Part shown: piece by piece, positions 5,872 through 13,072 of the stretch
Numbering within the stretch: position 1 is the stretch's first letter
Layout: each line of letters begins with the position of its first letter
Origin: Thermoflexales bacterium
Lineage (GTDB): Bacteria > Chloroflexota > Anaerolineae > B4-G1 > SLSP01
Assembly (NCBI GenBank): GCA_015486785.1
Contig: WFQZ01000328.1
Span: 1-15,286 of the forward strand
Direction of reading: 5' to 3'
Length of the DNA: 15,286 nt
The notes under the pieces: model-generated
Seen by the model: the letters and a program-made list of their open reading frames with translations, nothing else
Database searches by the model: none
Told to the model about the DNA's origin: nothing
Made by a program: the position numbers and the translations under genes

Positions 5872-8298
5872 TCAGGAGCCGGGTTGCTCCTGTGGTATGG
5901 GCAGGTAAACGCTGAAGGTTGTCCCCACGCCCACCTCACTATCTACCGTGATCTTGCCGTCCATTTGGTTGATGATCTTGGCACATGCGGCCAAGCCCAA
6001 GCCGGTGCCGCCACGGTCGCCCTTGGTGGTGTAGAAGGCCACCCAAATTTTGTCGATCTTATCCGGCGGGATGCCTTCGCCGTTATCGTTGATTTCCACC
6101 ACCACGTATTTCCCGTCGTTTGATTTGTGCCCCCAGATGAAGAGTCGCTTCTCTTCCACCTGATACATCGCTTCCATTGCGTTTTTGATCAGGTTGATGA
6201 AGACGCGCTCCAGTTGGCGGCGATCTCCCACAATCGCGGGCAAGTCTTCCTCAAAGAGCAGCTTCACCACTTCCTTGGGGATGCCCATGCCCTTGACCGT
6301 CTCGGTGAGCAGCACAGCCACATCAATTGATTCTGGGTTGCGCTTTCTGGCCGGCCCGATGAGGTCTTCCTTGATGTTCAGGATGGATAGCGAACTCTTG
6401 TCAATGATGTCCAAATCCTCGAAGATGGACTCAACGCTGAGCATCTTGCGCAGGCGGCGTAAGGATCGCTTCTCTAGCTCGGCCCGCACAGCGTCAACAT
6501 CGGTCAGGGAGGAAAGTTCTTCCATTGCCAGGGAGAGCATCTGAGCGAATTTGTCTTCCTTCAGCTCCGGCGGGAGTTTTTCCAGCAGCATCCCGGCCAT
6601 CACCAGGTATTTGGTGATGTCCTCGCGGATGCGGGCGATGCTCCCCGGAATCGGCGCGGCTTTGTTCCCCACCCAGTGGATGGCCTCGCCGGTTGCCGTG
6701 GCGATGGCCTCGAAGGTTTTGGAGCGCACCAACTCTTTGTGGACTTCCTCCAGGTCGTGGAGCAGGCGGGCATTGTCGAAGGCGATCACCAGTTGATCGG
6801 CCATCGATTGCAGCGTGGTGATGTCGTCGTCGCTGAAGGCGGCTTCCTCGGTGCTCTGGACGGTCAACGCGCCGATGACTTGGTCGCCTTTGGCCAGCGG
6901 CAAGGCCATCTCCGAGCGGGTCAAGGGCAAGTAGGGGTTTTTGAAGTGTACCGGCTCTTCGCCCACGTCCAGGGCGATCAACGCCCGGCGTTCGGCAATC
7001 GCCGTGCCGATCATAGAAAGTCCGCCCACTTTGAGTTTGTGCCCGGCTTCTACCATTTTGCGCCCGGCCTCGCCTCGTCCGGCTCGGAGGACCGCCCATT
7101 CGCCGCTTTCGTCCACCAGGAACACGCCCGCGTAGTAGAAGCCGAAGATGTCGCAGATAACGTCCACGGTTTTGTGCAGCAGGGTGTCGCGATCCAAGAT
7201 GGAGGTGATGTTGCGGCTGACTTCGGCGGCGGCTTCGAGCAAGCGGGCACGCCGTTTGGCCTGCGCCAATACAGTCTCGTTCTGCGCGTAGAGCCGCGCA
7301 TTCTGGATCGCCGTGGCAAGCTGATCGGCCATCGCTTGGATGGCCCATACATCATCTTCGGTGAAGGCGTCTTCTTCGACGCTCTGCACCGTCAACGCCC
7401 CGATGACCTCGTCGCCCAGCAGCAGCGGCAACGCCATCTCGGAGCGGGTCAAGGGCAAGTAGGGGTTCTTGAAATGCACCGGCTCATCTCCCACGTCCTT
7501 GGAGATGAGCGGTTGGCGGTGGGCCATCGCCGTGCCGACCATGGACAGCCCGCCGATCTTGAGCTTGTGCCCGGCCTCCACCATTTTGCGTCCCGCCTCG
7601 CCCATGCCGGCCCGCAAGACCGCCCATTCGCCGCTCTCGTCGGTGAGGAATAGCCCCACGTAGTAGAACTGGAATTCCTCTCCGATGATCTCCACCGTGG
7701 TTTGGAGCAAGTCGTCCAAATCCAGCGTGGAGGTGATGCTGCGCCCCGCGCGTGCCCCTGATTCCAACAGCCGGGCGCGGCGTTCCGCCTCGGCCAACAG
7801 ACGGGCGTACTGTTCGTTGAGCTTGGCGTTCTCTTGCAAGGCCGCCGTCAACTCGCGGACTTTCTCTTCCAGCCGGTTCACCAGGCTTTGTTGATATTCC
7901 ACCCGGAAGCTCTCGTCCTTCAGCTCCTCTCGCTGCCCTTTGATGAAAGCGGCCACCTGGGATTCGAACTTGTCCGGGTCTATCGGCTTGGGGATGTAGC
8001 CATCACAGCCGGAAGCGAGCACTTTTTCGTGAACGTGCTGGCTGTTATCGGCGGTGAGGGCGATCACGGGGACTTCGGGCAGCAGTTCTTTGATGCGGGT
8101 CGCTACTTCGTAGCCGGAAAAATGCGGCATGCGCATGTCCACTAATACTAAATCCGGCTTGACTTCGGCGGCCTTGTCCACACCTTCCAAACCGTCTTGG
8201 GCTTCGATAACGGTATAATTCATAAACAACAGCCGTTGTACAAGCCGTCGTGCAGAGGGTGTGTCGTCAATATACAAAATCTTCGGCTTTTTGTTCAT
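5872..8298 (-). CDS. Soluble hybrid histidine kinase: receiver-GAF-GAF-kinase
   Basis: 808-residue cytoplasmic protein, first gene of the minus-strand signalling operon. Residues 5-120 form a receiver (D11-D12, phosphoacceptor D54 in VLVDMRMP, T82, K104). A coiled coil spans about 122-175. GAF 1 (176-335) and GAF 2 (352-511) follow, 176 residues apart. The H-box is H541-W-V-G-N545-K, the same unusual form as in the sister kinase. The ATPase has N706, G1 as D738-N-G-E-G742 and G2 as G763-G-T-G-L-G768. The His-to-N-box distance is 165 residues against 115 in the sister, because of an extra helical, charged stretch at about 563-620. I chose the ATG at 8298. An upstream in-frame ATG at 8364 would put 22 unrelated residues before the receiver and sits at the predicted transcription start. 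The ribosome binding site is weak (GCGGGG). Confidence 0.9.
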   Translation of the reverse strand: MNKKPKILYIDDTPSARRLVQRLLFMNYTVIEAQDGLEGVDKAAEVKPDLVLVDMRMPHFSGYEVATRIKELLPEVPVIALTADNSQHVHEKVLASGCDGYIPKPIDPDKFESQVAAFIKGQREELKDESFRVEYQQSLVNRLEEKVRELTAALQENAKLNEQYARLLAEAERRARLLESGARAGRSITSTLDLDDLLQTTVEIIGEEFQFYYVGLFLTDESGEWAVLRAGMGEAGRKMVEAGHKLKIGGLSMVGTAMAHRQPLISKDVGDEPVHFKNPYLPLTRSEMALPLLLGDEVIGALTVQSVEEDAFTEDDVWAIQAMADQLATAIQNARLYAQNETVLAQAKRRARLLEAAAEVSRNITSILDRDTLLHKTVDVICDIFGFYYAGVFLVDESGEWAVLRAGRGEAGRKMVEAGHKLKVGGLSMIGTAIAERRALIALDVGEEPVHFKNPYLPLTRSEMALPLAKGDQVIGALTVQSTEEAAFSDDDITTLQSMADQLVIAFDNARLLHDLEEVHKELVRSKTFEAIATATGEAIHWVGNKAAPIPGSIARIREDITKYLVMAGMLLEKLPPELKEDKFAQMLSLAMEELSSLTDVDAVRAELEKRSLRRLRKMLSVESIFEDLDIIDKSSLSILNIKEDLIGPARKRNPESIDVAVLLTETVKGMGIPKEVVKLLFEEDLPAIVGDRRQLERVFINLIKNAMEAMYQVEEKRLFIWGHKSNDGKYVVVEINDNGEGIPPDKIDKIWVAFYTTKGDRGGTGLGLAACAKIINQMDGKITVDSEVGVGTTFSVYLPIPQEQPGS
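6733..7788 (-). repeat. Two tandem 176-codon GAF units in the upstream kinase
   Basis: Residues 171-346 and 347-522 of this kinase are copies of the same linker-plus-GAF unit seen in the sister kinase, with the identical 176-residue period. The GAGCGGGTCAAGGGCAAGTA stretch recurs exactly near 6914 and 7442. The four units across the two genes are close enough to risk misassembly or recombination. Confidence 0.85.
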
Positions 8299-8369
8299 AC
8301 GCCCCGCTCGTTGTGATACTGAGAATGATTTCTTGATTTTACCGACTTTCCAAAACAGTTGCAACGTAA

Positions 8370-8397
8370 ATTATAATGCCTATTTTGGATCAAACAA
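8370..8397 (-). promoter_or_regulatory. Promoter of the kinase-receiver-kinase operon
   Basis: On the minus strand TTGTTT (8397-8392), a 16-base gap, then a perfect TATAAT (8375-8370). Transcription would start near 8363, leaving a leader of about 65 bases before the ATG at 8298. The -35 box is only a partial match, so an activator may be involved. Confidence 0.5.
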
Positions 8398-8465
8398 GCT
8401 GCTAAACTTAAAAACAACTCTAGGATCACATCTCAATCCGGCAAGTGATCGTCGTGAGCGCGAAA

Positions 8466-8483
8466 CCCAAGTTATCCCAAGTT
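8466..8483. repeat. Direct repeat CCCAAGTT with 10-base period upstream of the rpoC promoter
   Basis: CCCAAGTT occurs at 8466-8473 and 8476-8483, one helical turn apart and 13 bases before the -35 box. A third copy occurs in the rpoC leader at 8602-8609. Same-face spacing next to a promoter suggests a tandem binding site for an activator or similar protein. The regulator is unknown. Confidence 0.45.
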
Positions 8484-8496
8484 TTCGCTCCGTTCA

Positions 8497-8524
8497 TTGA
8501 CTTCTAGTAGCGATATTCTATAAT
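8497..8524 (+). promoter_or_regulatory. Promoter of rpoC
   Basis: TTGACT (8497-8502), 16 bases, then perfect TATAAT (8519-8524). Transcription should start about 8531, giving a leader of about 100 bases. It is the best promoter in the window, and there is no plus-strand gene upstream, so rpoC is transcribed from here rather than by readthrough from rpoB. Confidence 0.75.
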
Positions 8525-8533
8525 GTCGCTACT
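8506..8533. promoter_or_regulatory. Operator-like dyad centred on the rpoC -10 box
   Basis: AGTAGCGA (8506-8513) is perfectly complementary in reverse to TCGCTACT (8526-8533). The centre adds partial symmetry (ATT/AAT). The dyad axis falls at the start of the -10 box, so a dimeric protein bound here would block polymerase. The binding protein is not identifiable from the site. Confidence 0.55.
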
Positions 8534-8534
8534 C

Positions 8535-8618
8535 ATGTGTCACACAAATTCCGCCCGAACAGAAGCGTTGAGAGAGGTCTCTCATACGCTTGTTTTTTGT
8601 TCCCAAGTTCGGCAATGA
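8535..8618 (+). other. Possible 27-codon leader reading frame overlapping the rpoC attenuator
   Basis: An ATG at 8535, about four bases from the predicted transcription start, opens 27 codons ending at TGA 8616-8618. They run through the whole terminator hairpin, and the stop lies 12 bases before, and in frame with, the rpoC ATG. If translated as a leaderless message, ribosomes would disrupt the hairpin and arrive at the rpoC ribosome binding site. There is no ribosome binding site and no run of a particular amino-acid codon, and a frame this short can occur by chance. It could equally be untranslated leader. Confidence 0.2.
8563..8598 (+). terminator. Intrinsic terminator within the rpoC leader (putative attenuator)
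   Basis: A stem of 6 plus 7 base pairs (AAGCGT with ACGCTT, TGAGAGA with TCTCTCA; one bulged T at 8585; tight GG loop) is followed by G and then six T (8593-8598). It lies downstream of the rpoC promoter and 32 bases before the rpoC start. Only plus-strand transcription meets the T-run in the right direction, and no other plus-strand gene precedes it. It therefore either attenuates rpoC or ends a short RNA of about 68 bases. CTCTCA of its 3' arm (8579-8584) can also pair with TGAGAG at 8616-8621, next to the rpoC ribosome binding site. CCGAAC (8555-8560) and GTTCGG (8607-8612) could pair around the whole hairpin. Confidence 0.65.
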
Positions 8619-8630
8619 GAGGGGGAAAGC

Positions 8631-11600
8631 ATGGATCGTGAAGAACGAACGATGGAAGCCCGCACATTCAAATCGCTGAGAATCAGCTTGGCTTCCCCGG
8701 AGACGATCTTATCTTGGTCGTATGGTGAGGTCCTTAAACCGGAAACTATCAATTATCGTCGGCTCCGTCCCGAAAAGGACGGGCTTTTCTGTGAGGCGAT
8801 CTTCGGCCCCACGCGGGACTATCAATGTTATTGTGGCAAGTACAAAGGTATTCGCTACCGAGGCATCATTTGCGACAAGTGCGGGGTGGAAGTTACCCGC
8901 TCTGCCGTCCGCCGCGAGCGCATGGGACACATCACCTTGGCCGCGCCGGTGGCTCACATTTGGTATACCCGCCGCGTTCCCAGCCATTTGAGCATCCTGC
9001 TGGACATCAGCAAGCGCAACTTGGACCGGGTGCTGTACTTCGCGCAGTACATCATCATCTCGGTGGATGAAGAGGCTCGCAAACGTGCGCTCAAACGCAT
9101 TGACGAAGAGGAATTGAAGCACATCACCCGCATGGAGGATGCGGCTAAGGCCAGCATCGCCAAGCTGGAGGGCCGTCTGGCGGATGAAAAATCGCAGCTT
9201 GACGCCGACCGCGCGGAAGCCAAGACCCAGCTTGAAGAAGAGCTGAACCGCCGCACCGAGGAGATTTTGCTGGCGGCGAAGAAGCTCCAAGAGCGGCTTG
9301 ACGGGATGCTGGGGCACGCGCCTGCGGAGCCGATCAAGTTTTCCTTGACCGATACCACGATAGTCGAGGCCGGAACCCCGGTCACGCACGATCACTACAC
9401 CACCTTGAACACGGTGGTGCAGGATACGCTGGAGGCTCTGGAGCAGGAAATCCGCCAGCGGGAGGAGGCCGGCACCCAACCCCAAGAGCAAGATGCCGAG
9501 GTGTGGACTCAAGGAGTCCAGGACAAGATTCAGCACGTGCGTGAGGAACTGCACGAAAAGACCTCGCTCATCCGGGCGCACTACGACGCCTTGCGCGAGG
9601 AATTGTTGAGCTTGGCCCCGTTGATGTTCTTCAACGAGGCCCGCTATCGGGAACTGCGCCAGCGTTGGGGCCAAGTCTTCAAGGCCGGCATGGGCGCGGA
9701 AGCCGTTTATGAGTTGCTCGTCCGCCTGGACCTGGACAAACTCTCCGAATCGCTGTGGAACGATGTGCGTCACGGGCGTTCCATCCAACTGCGCAAGAAG
9801 GCCACCCGCCGCTTGCGCGTTGTCGAGGCTTTGCGCCACAGCACCAACCGCCCGGAGTGGATGATCTTGACCATCCTCCCGGTCCTGCCGCCGGAGTTGC
9901 GCCCGATGGTGCAATTGGACGGCGGTCGCTTCGCCACCTCCGACCTCAACGACCTCTACCGCCGCGTGATCAACCGCAATAACCGCCTCAAGCGGCTGCT
10001 GGAACTCGGTGCGCCGGATGTCATCGTCAACAACGAGAAGCGTATGTTGCAAGAGGCGGTGGACAGCCTCATTGATAACAGCCAGCGGGGCAAGGCGATG
10101 AGCCGCCGTGGCCGCCGCCAGCTTAAATCCCTCAGCGATATGCTCAAGGGGAAGAAAGGCCGCTTCCGCCGCAACCTGTTGGGGAAGCGCGTGGACTACT
10201 CCGGTCGCTCGGTGATCGTCGTCGGCCCCAAGCTCAAAATCCACCAATGCGGCCTGCCCAAGACGATGGCCCTGGAACTCTATCGCCCCTTCATCATCCA
10301 GCGGCTGGTCAAGTATAACTACGCCACCAACGTCAAAGCGGCCAAGCGGTTGATTGAACGCCAGAAACCGGAGGTCTGGGAAGTGTTGGAGGAAGTCATC
10401 CAGGAGCGTCCCGTGTTGCTGAACCGTGCGCCCACGCTGCACCGCCTGAGCATTCAAGCCTTCGAGCCGATTCTGGTGGAAGGCAAGGCCATCCACCTGC
10501 CGCCGCTGGTCTGTGCCGCCTTCAACGCCGACTTCGACGGTGACCAAATGGCGATTCATATGCCGCTTTCGCGGAAGGCGGTGGAAGAAGCCCGCAAGCT
10601 GATGTTGGCCTCGCACAATCTGCTCAAGCCCGCCGATGGACAACCGATCATCGGCCCCTCCAAGGACATCTGCTTGGGCATTTACCACATGACCCGCGAA
10701 ACCTCCTTGCCCGCCAAGGGCGATGGCCGCTTGTTCGTGAACCTGGACGAGGTGGAGATGGCCTACGCGCTGGATCAGGTGGACTTGCACGCGAAGATCA
10801 AGCTCGCGCAGGTGTACGATACGCTCCCCGCCCCGCCGCATCCCATTGATACCACGGTGGGTCAAGCACTCTTCAACCGCATCGTGCCGGAAAAGATGCG
10901 CTACATCGGACGCCCCCTCAACAAAGGCGACTTGCAGGATTTGATCGGCGAGTGCTACCGGCTGCTGGGGCGTGAAGCGGCTGTGGACTTTGCCGACGCG
11001 GTGAAGAACCTGGGCTTCAAATACGCCACCGTCTCCGGCGTGACCATCTCCGTCTACGATCTGACCGTGCCTGAGGCGCGGGCGGAAATCTTGGAATCTT
11101 CCGCCAAGGAAGTCTCCGAAATTGAGCGGCAATACCGCCGGGGCTTGCTGACCGAGGAAGAGCAGTACAACCGCACCATTGAAATCTGGTCTCAAGCCCG
11201 TGATCGCGTCTCCAAGGCCGTCGCCAACGGCCTGGACCCGGAAGGCCCCATCGCCGTGATGGCGAACTCCGGCGCGTCCAAAGGCGGCTTCGGCCCCATC
11301 GCGCAGCTTTCCGGTATGCGCGGCTTGATGGCCGACCCCTCCGGGCGGATCATCCCGCTGCCTATTCGCTCCAACTTGCGCGAAGGTCTGACCGCGTTGG
11401 AGTACTTCATCTCCACCCACGGCTCCCGCAAAGGGCTGGCCGATACCGCCTTGCGCACGGCTGACGCCGGTTACTTGACCCGCCGTCTGGTGGACACGGT
11501 GCAAGATGTGATCGTCAACGCCCATGATTGCGGCACCCGGCGCGGCATCTGGATTCGGCGGAATGACTCGGTGGGCGGGCAATCACTCACCAACCGCATC

Positions 11601-12947
11601 TTAGGTCGCTGGGCGGCAGCTCCCATCACCGACCCGGAAACCGGCGCAGTGATCGTGGAGCGCAACGAGGAGATCGACGAGGATAAAGCCGCGCTCATTG
11701 AGCAATCGGGCATTGAAGAAGTCTTTGTCCGCTCCCCGATGACCTGCGAACTGGAACACGGCATTTGCTCCCTCTGCTACGGGCGTGACTTGGGACGGGG
11801 CGGGCTGGTTCAGACCGGCACCGCCGTTGGCATCATCGCCGCGCAGTCCATCGGCGAACCGGGCACCCAGTTGACCTTGCGTACCTTCCACACCGGCGGC
11901 ACAGCCTCCTCCAGCGGCGACATCACCAGCGGTCTGCCCCGCGTGGAAGAATTGTTGGAAGCCCGCAAAACCCCCAAAGGCGAGGCGGAGATCACCGACA
12001 TCGGCGGGGTCGTACACATCACCCGCGAAGGCGATGTCGCTACCGTCACCATCGTGGACAGCCAGATGAAAGAGAAACGCTACGAACTGCCCCCCGATTG
12101 GGAAGTCCTGGTGGAAGATGGCGACGCGGTGGAACAAGAAGCCGTACTCGCCCGCAGCCCCGACGACGAAACCAAAGAAATCCGCGCCGAGGTCAAAGGC
12201 CGCATCCGGCGCGACGAAGGCGTCCTCATCCTGGCCTACGAGCTGACCGAGAGCCGCGAGTACGAAATCCCGCCCAGCGCCCGCTTACTGGTGGCCGAGG
12301 GCCAAACTGTTGCGCCGGGCACTCAGCTTTATGAAGGCGTCCCCAACCCGCACCGCATCTTGGAAGTGCAAGGCCGTGAGGCGGTCCAACTGTATCTGCT
12401 CAGCGAAGTGCAGAAAGTGTACCGCTCCCAGGGCGTCAACATCCAGGATAAACACTTTGAGATCATCATCCGCAAGATGCTGAGCCGTGTGCTGGTCACC
12501 GAGTCGGGCGACAGCACCTTCCTCACCGGTGACCTGGAAGACCGCGTCCACTTTGAGCACGTCAACCGCGAGATCGTGGCGCAGGGCGGACAACCGGCGC
12601 GGGCGAAACCGGTCCTCTTGGGCATCACCAAGGCCGCGCTGGCGACCGATTCCTTCCTCTCCGCCGCCTCCTTCCAGCACACCATCAAGGTGCTTTCCAA
12701 TGCCGCCGTGCGGGCTGCCGAAGATTATCTCTACGGCCTCAAGGAAAACGTGATCATCGGCAAGTTGATCCCCGCCGGCACCGGCTATCGCGGCGACATC
12801 GAAGGCTCGGACGGCCCGATTGAGGAGTACGAGGGCGTGCCCATTGAGCCGGAGCCTCCGGCCACCGATTGGCTGAACGAGGACCCGTTGGCCGAGGAAG
12901 AAGATTCGCTTCTGCTTTCTGATTTGAAGCAGACCTTTAACCTTTAA
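8631..12947 (+). CDS. rpoC: DNA-directed RNA polymerase beta-prime subunit
   Basis: 1438-residue catalytic subunit of RNA polymerase. The N-terminal zinc site is C66, C68, C81 and C84. The catalytic NADFDGD motif is at 632-638, with magnesium ligands D634, D636 and D638. The second zinc site is C967, C1039, C1046 and C1049, spaced nearly as in Escherichia coli. The trigger loop begins at about G1067 and includes L1083 and H1087, equivalent to M932 and H936 of E. coli. Residues about 148-327 are an acidic and basic helical insertion, probably a coiled coil, absent from Bacillus and resembling but exceeding the one in actinobacteria. The ATG at 8631 has a strong GAGGGGG six bases upstream. Similarity to the family really begins at the second ATG, 8652 (MEARTFKSL), which has a poor site, so I prefer 8631. 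The gene has its own promoter and leader; rpoB is absent from the visible upstream DNA. Confidence 0.98.
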   Translation: MDREERTMEARTFKSLRISLASPETILSWSYGEVLKPETINYRRLRPEKDGLFCEAIFGPTRDYQCYCGKYKGIRYRGIICDKCGVEVTRSAVRRERMGHITLAAPVAHIWYTRRVPSHLSILLDISKRNLDRVLYFAQYIIISVDEEARKRALKRIDEEELKHITRMEDAAKASIAKLEGRLADEKSQLDADRAEAKTQLEEELNRRTEEILLAAKKLQERLDGMLGHAPAEPIKFSLTDTTIVEAGTPVTHDHYTTLNTVVQDTLEALEQEIRQREEAGTQPQEQDAEVWTQGVQDKIQHVREELHEKTSLIRAHYDALREELLSLAPLMFFNEARYRELRQRWGQVFKAGMGAEAVYELLVRLDLDKLSESLWNDVRHGRSIQLRKKATRRLRVVEALRHSTNRPEWMILTILPVLPPELRPMVQLDGGRFATSDLNDLYRRVINRNNRLKRLLELGAPDVIVNNEKRMLQEAVDSLIDNSQRGKAMSRRGRRQLKSLSDMLKGKKGRFRRNLLGKRVDYSGRSVIVVGPKLKIHQCGLPKTMALELYRPFIIQRLVKYNYATNVKAAKRLIERQKPEVWEVLEEVIQERPVLLNRAPTLHRLSIQAFEPILVEGKAIHLPPLVCAAFNADFDGDQMAIHMPLSRKAVEEARKLMLASHNLLKPADGQPIIGPSKDICLGIYHMTRETSLPAKGDGRLFVNLDEVEMAYALDQVDLHAKIKLAQVYDTLPAPPHPIDTTVGQALFNRIVPEKMRYIGRPLNKGDLQDLIGECYRLLGREAAVDFADAVKNLGFKYATVSGVTISVYDLTVPEARAEILESSAKEVSEIERQYRRGLLTEEEQYNRTIEIWSQARDRVSKAVANGLDPEGPIAVMANSGASKGGFGPIAQLSGMRGLMADPSGRIIPLPIRSNLREGLTALEYFISTHGSRKGLADTALRTADAGYLTRRLVDTVQDVIVNAHDCGTRRGIWIRRNDSVGGQSLTNRILGRWAAAPITDPETGAVIVERNEEIDEDKAALIEQSGIEEVFVRSPMTCELEHGICSLCYGRDLGRGGLVQTGTAVGIIAAQSIGEPGTQLTLRTFHTGGTASSSGDITSGLPRVEELLEARKTPKGEAEITDIGGVVHITREGDVATVTIVDSQMKEKRYELPPDWEVLVEDGDAVEQEAVLARSPDDETKEIRAEVKGRIRRDEGVLILAYELTESREYEIPPSARLLVAEGQTVAPGTQLYEGVPNPHRILEVQGREAVQLYLLSEVQKVYRSQGVNIQDKHFEIIIRKMLSRVLVTESGDSTFLTGDLEDRVHFEHVNREIVAQGGQPARAKPVLLGITKAALATDSFLSAASFQHTIKVLSNAAVRAAEDYLYGLKENVIIGKLIPAGTGYRGDIEGSDGPIEEYEGVPIEPEPPATDWLNEDPLAEEEDSLLLSDLKQTFNL

Positions 12948-12965
12948 CTTGGATGTGGGCTGAAC

Positions 12966-12996
12966 AAAGGGGCGACCTTCGGGATCGCCCCTTTTT
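12966..12996 (+). terminator. Intrinsic terminator of rpoC
   Basis: A 10-base-pair stem AAAGGGGCGA/TCGCCCCTTT, with an inner CC-TTC-GG fold, ends in five T (12992-12996). It lies 18 bases after the rpoC stop codon and isolates rpoC from the sigma-factor operon. Confidence 0.9.
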
Positions 12997-13007
12997 GCAA
13001 CCGGCTA

Positions 13008-13035
13008 TTGACTATGGCCGTAATCTCTTCAGATT
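13008..13035 (+). promoter_or_regulatory. Weak promoter candidate for the ECF sigma operon
   Basis: TTGACT (13008-13013), 16 bases, then CAGATT (13030-13035), a poor -10 match. A GGAACC at 13036-13041 resembles the -35 box of ECF-dependent promoters, but the bases about 16 downstream are not a clear -10, and the start would fall at the ribosome binding site. Some promoter must lie between the rpoC terminator and 13060; which one is undecided. Confidence 0.25.
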
Positions 13036-13072
13036 GGAACCGTTTGTTTCCGATTTAACTCATTGAGGACCA

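Larger units (their letters stand above)
8299..8630. other. Divergent intergenic regulatory region (332 bases) between kinase operon and rpoC
   Basis: This AT-rich spacer separates the leftward kinase operon from rightward rpoC. From left to right it holds the kinase leader, the leftward promoter (8370-8397), and a 6-base inverted repeat GATCAC/GTGATC (8424-8429 and 8445-8450). Next come an imperfect inverted repeat GAGCG..GAAA / TTTTCGCTC (8456-8465 and 8482-8490) enclosing two CCCAAGTT copies, and the rightward promoter (8497-8524) within a dyad. An intrinsic terminator (8563-8598) and the rpoC ribosome binding site complete it. I find no conventional gene in it. Confidence 0.8.

Noticed and set aside
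6676..7653. 325-codon plus-strand frame antisense to the upstream kinase
   Set aside because: It mirrors the repeated GAF units on the opposite strand; its repetitive composition is a shadow of those repeats.
8299..8364. Upstream ATG at 8364 for the first kinase
   Set aside because: It coincides with the predicted transcription start, adds 22 residues before a receiver that begins properly at the ATG at 8298, and lies in AT-rich spacer DNA.
8424..8450. GATCAC/GTGATC inverted repeat as an operator
   Set aside because: A 6-base match with a 15-base gap is likely by chance in 332 bases and does not overlap either promoter.
8709..11582. 957-codon open frame antisense to rpoC
   Set aside because: It lies wholly within rpoC, has low-complexity composition and no recognisable domain. 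Long antisense frames are expected from the GC-rich codon use of a highly conserved gene.
13036..13060. GGAACC as an ECF autoregulatory promoter
   Set aside because: No convincing -10 element lies at the expected distance, and transcription would begin too close to the ribosome binding site.
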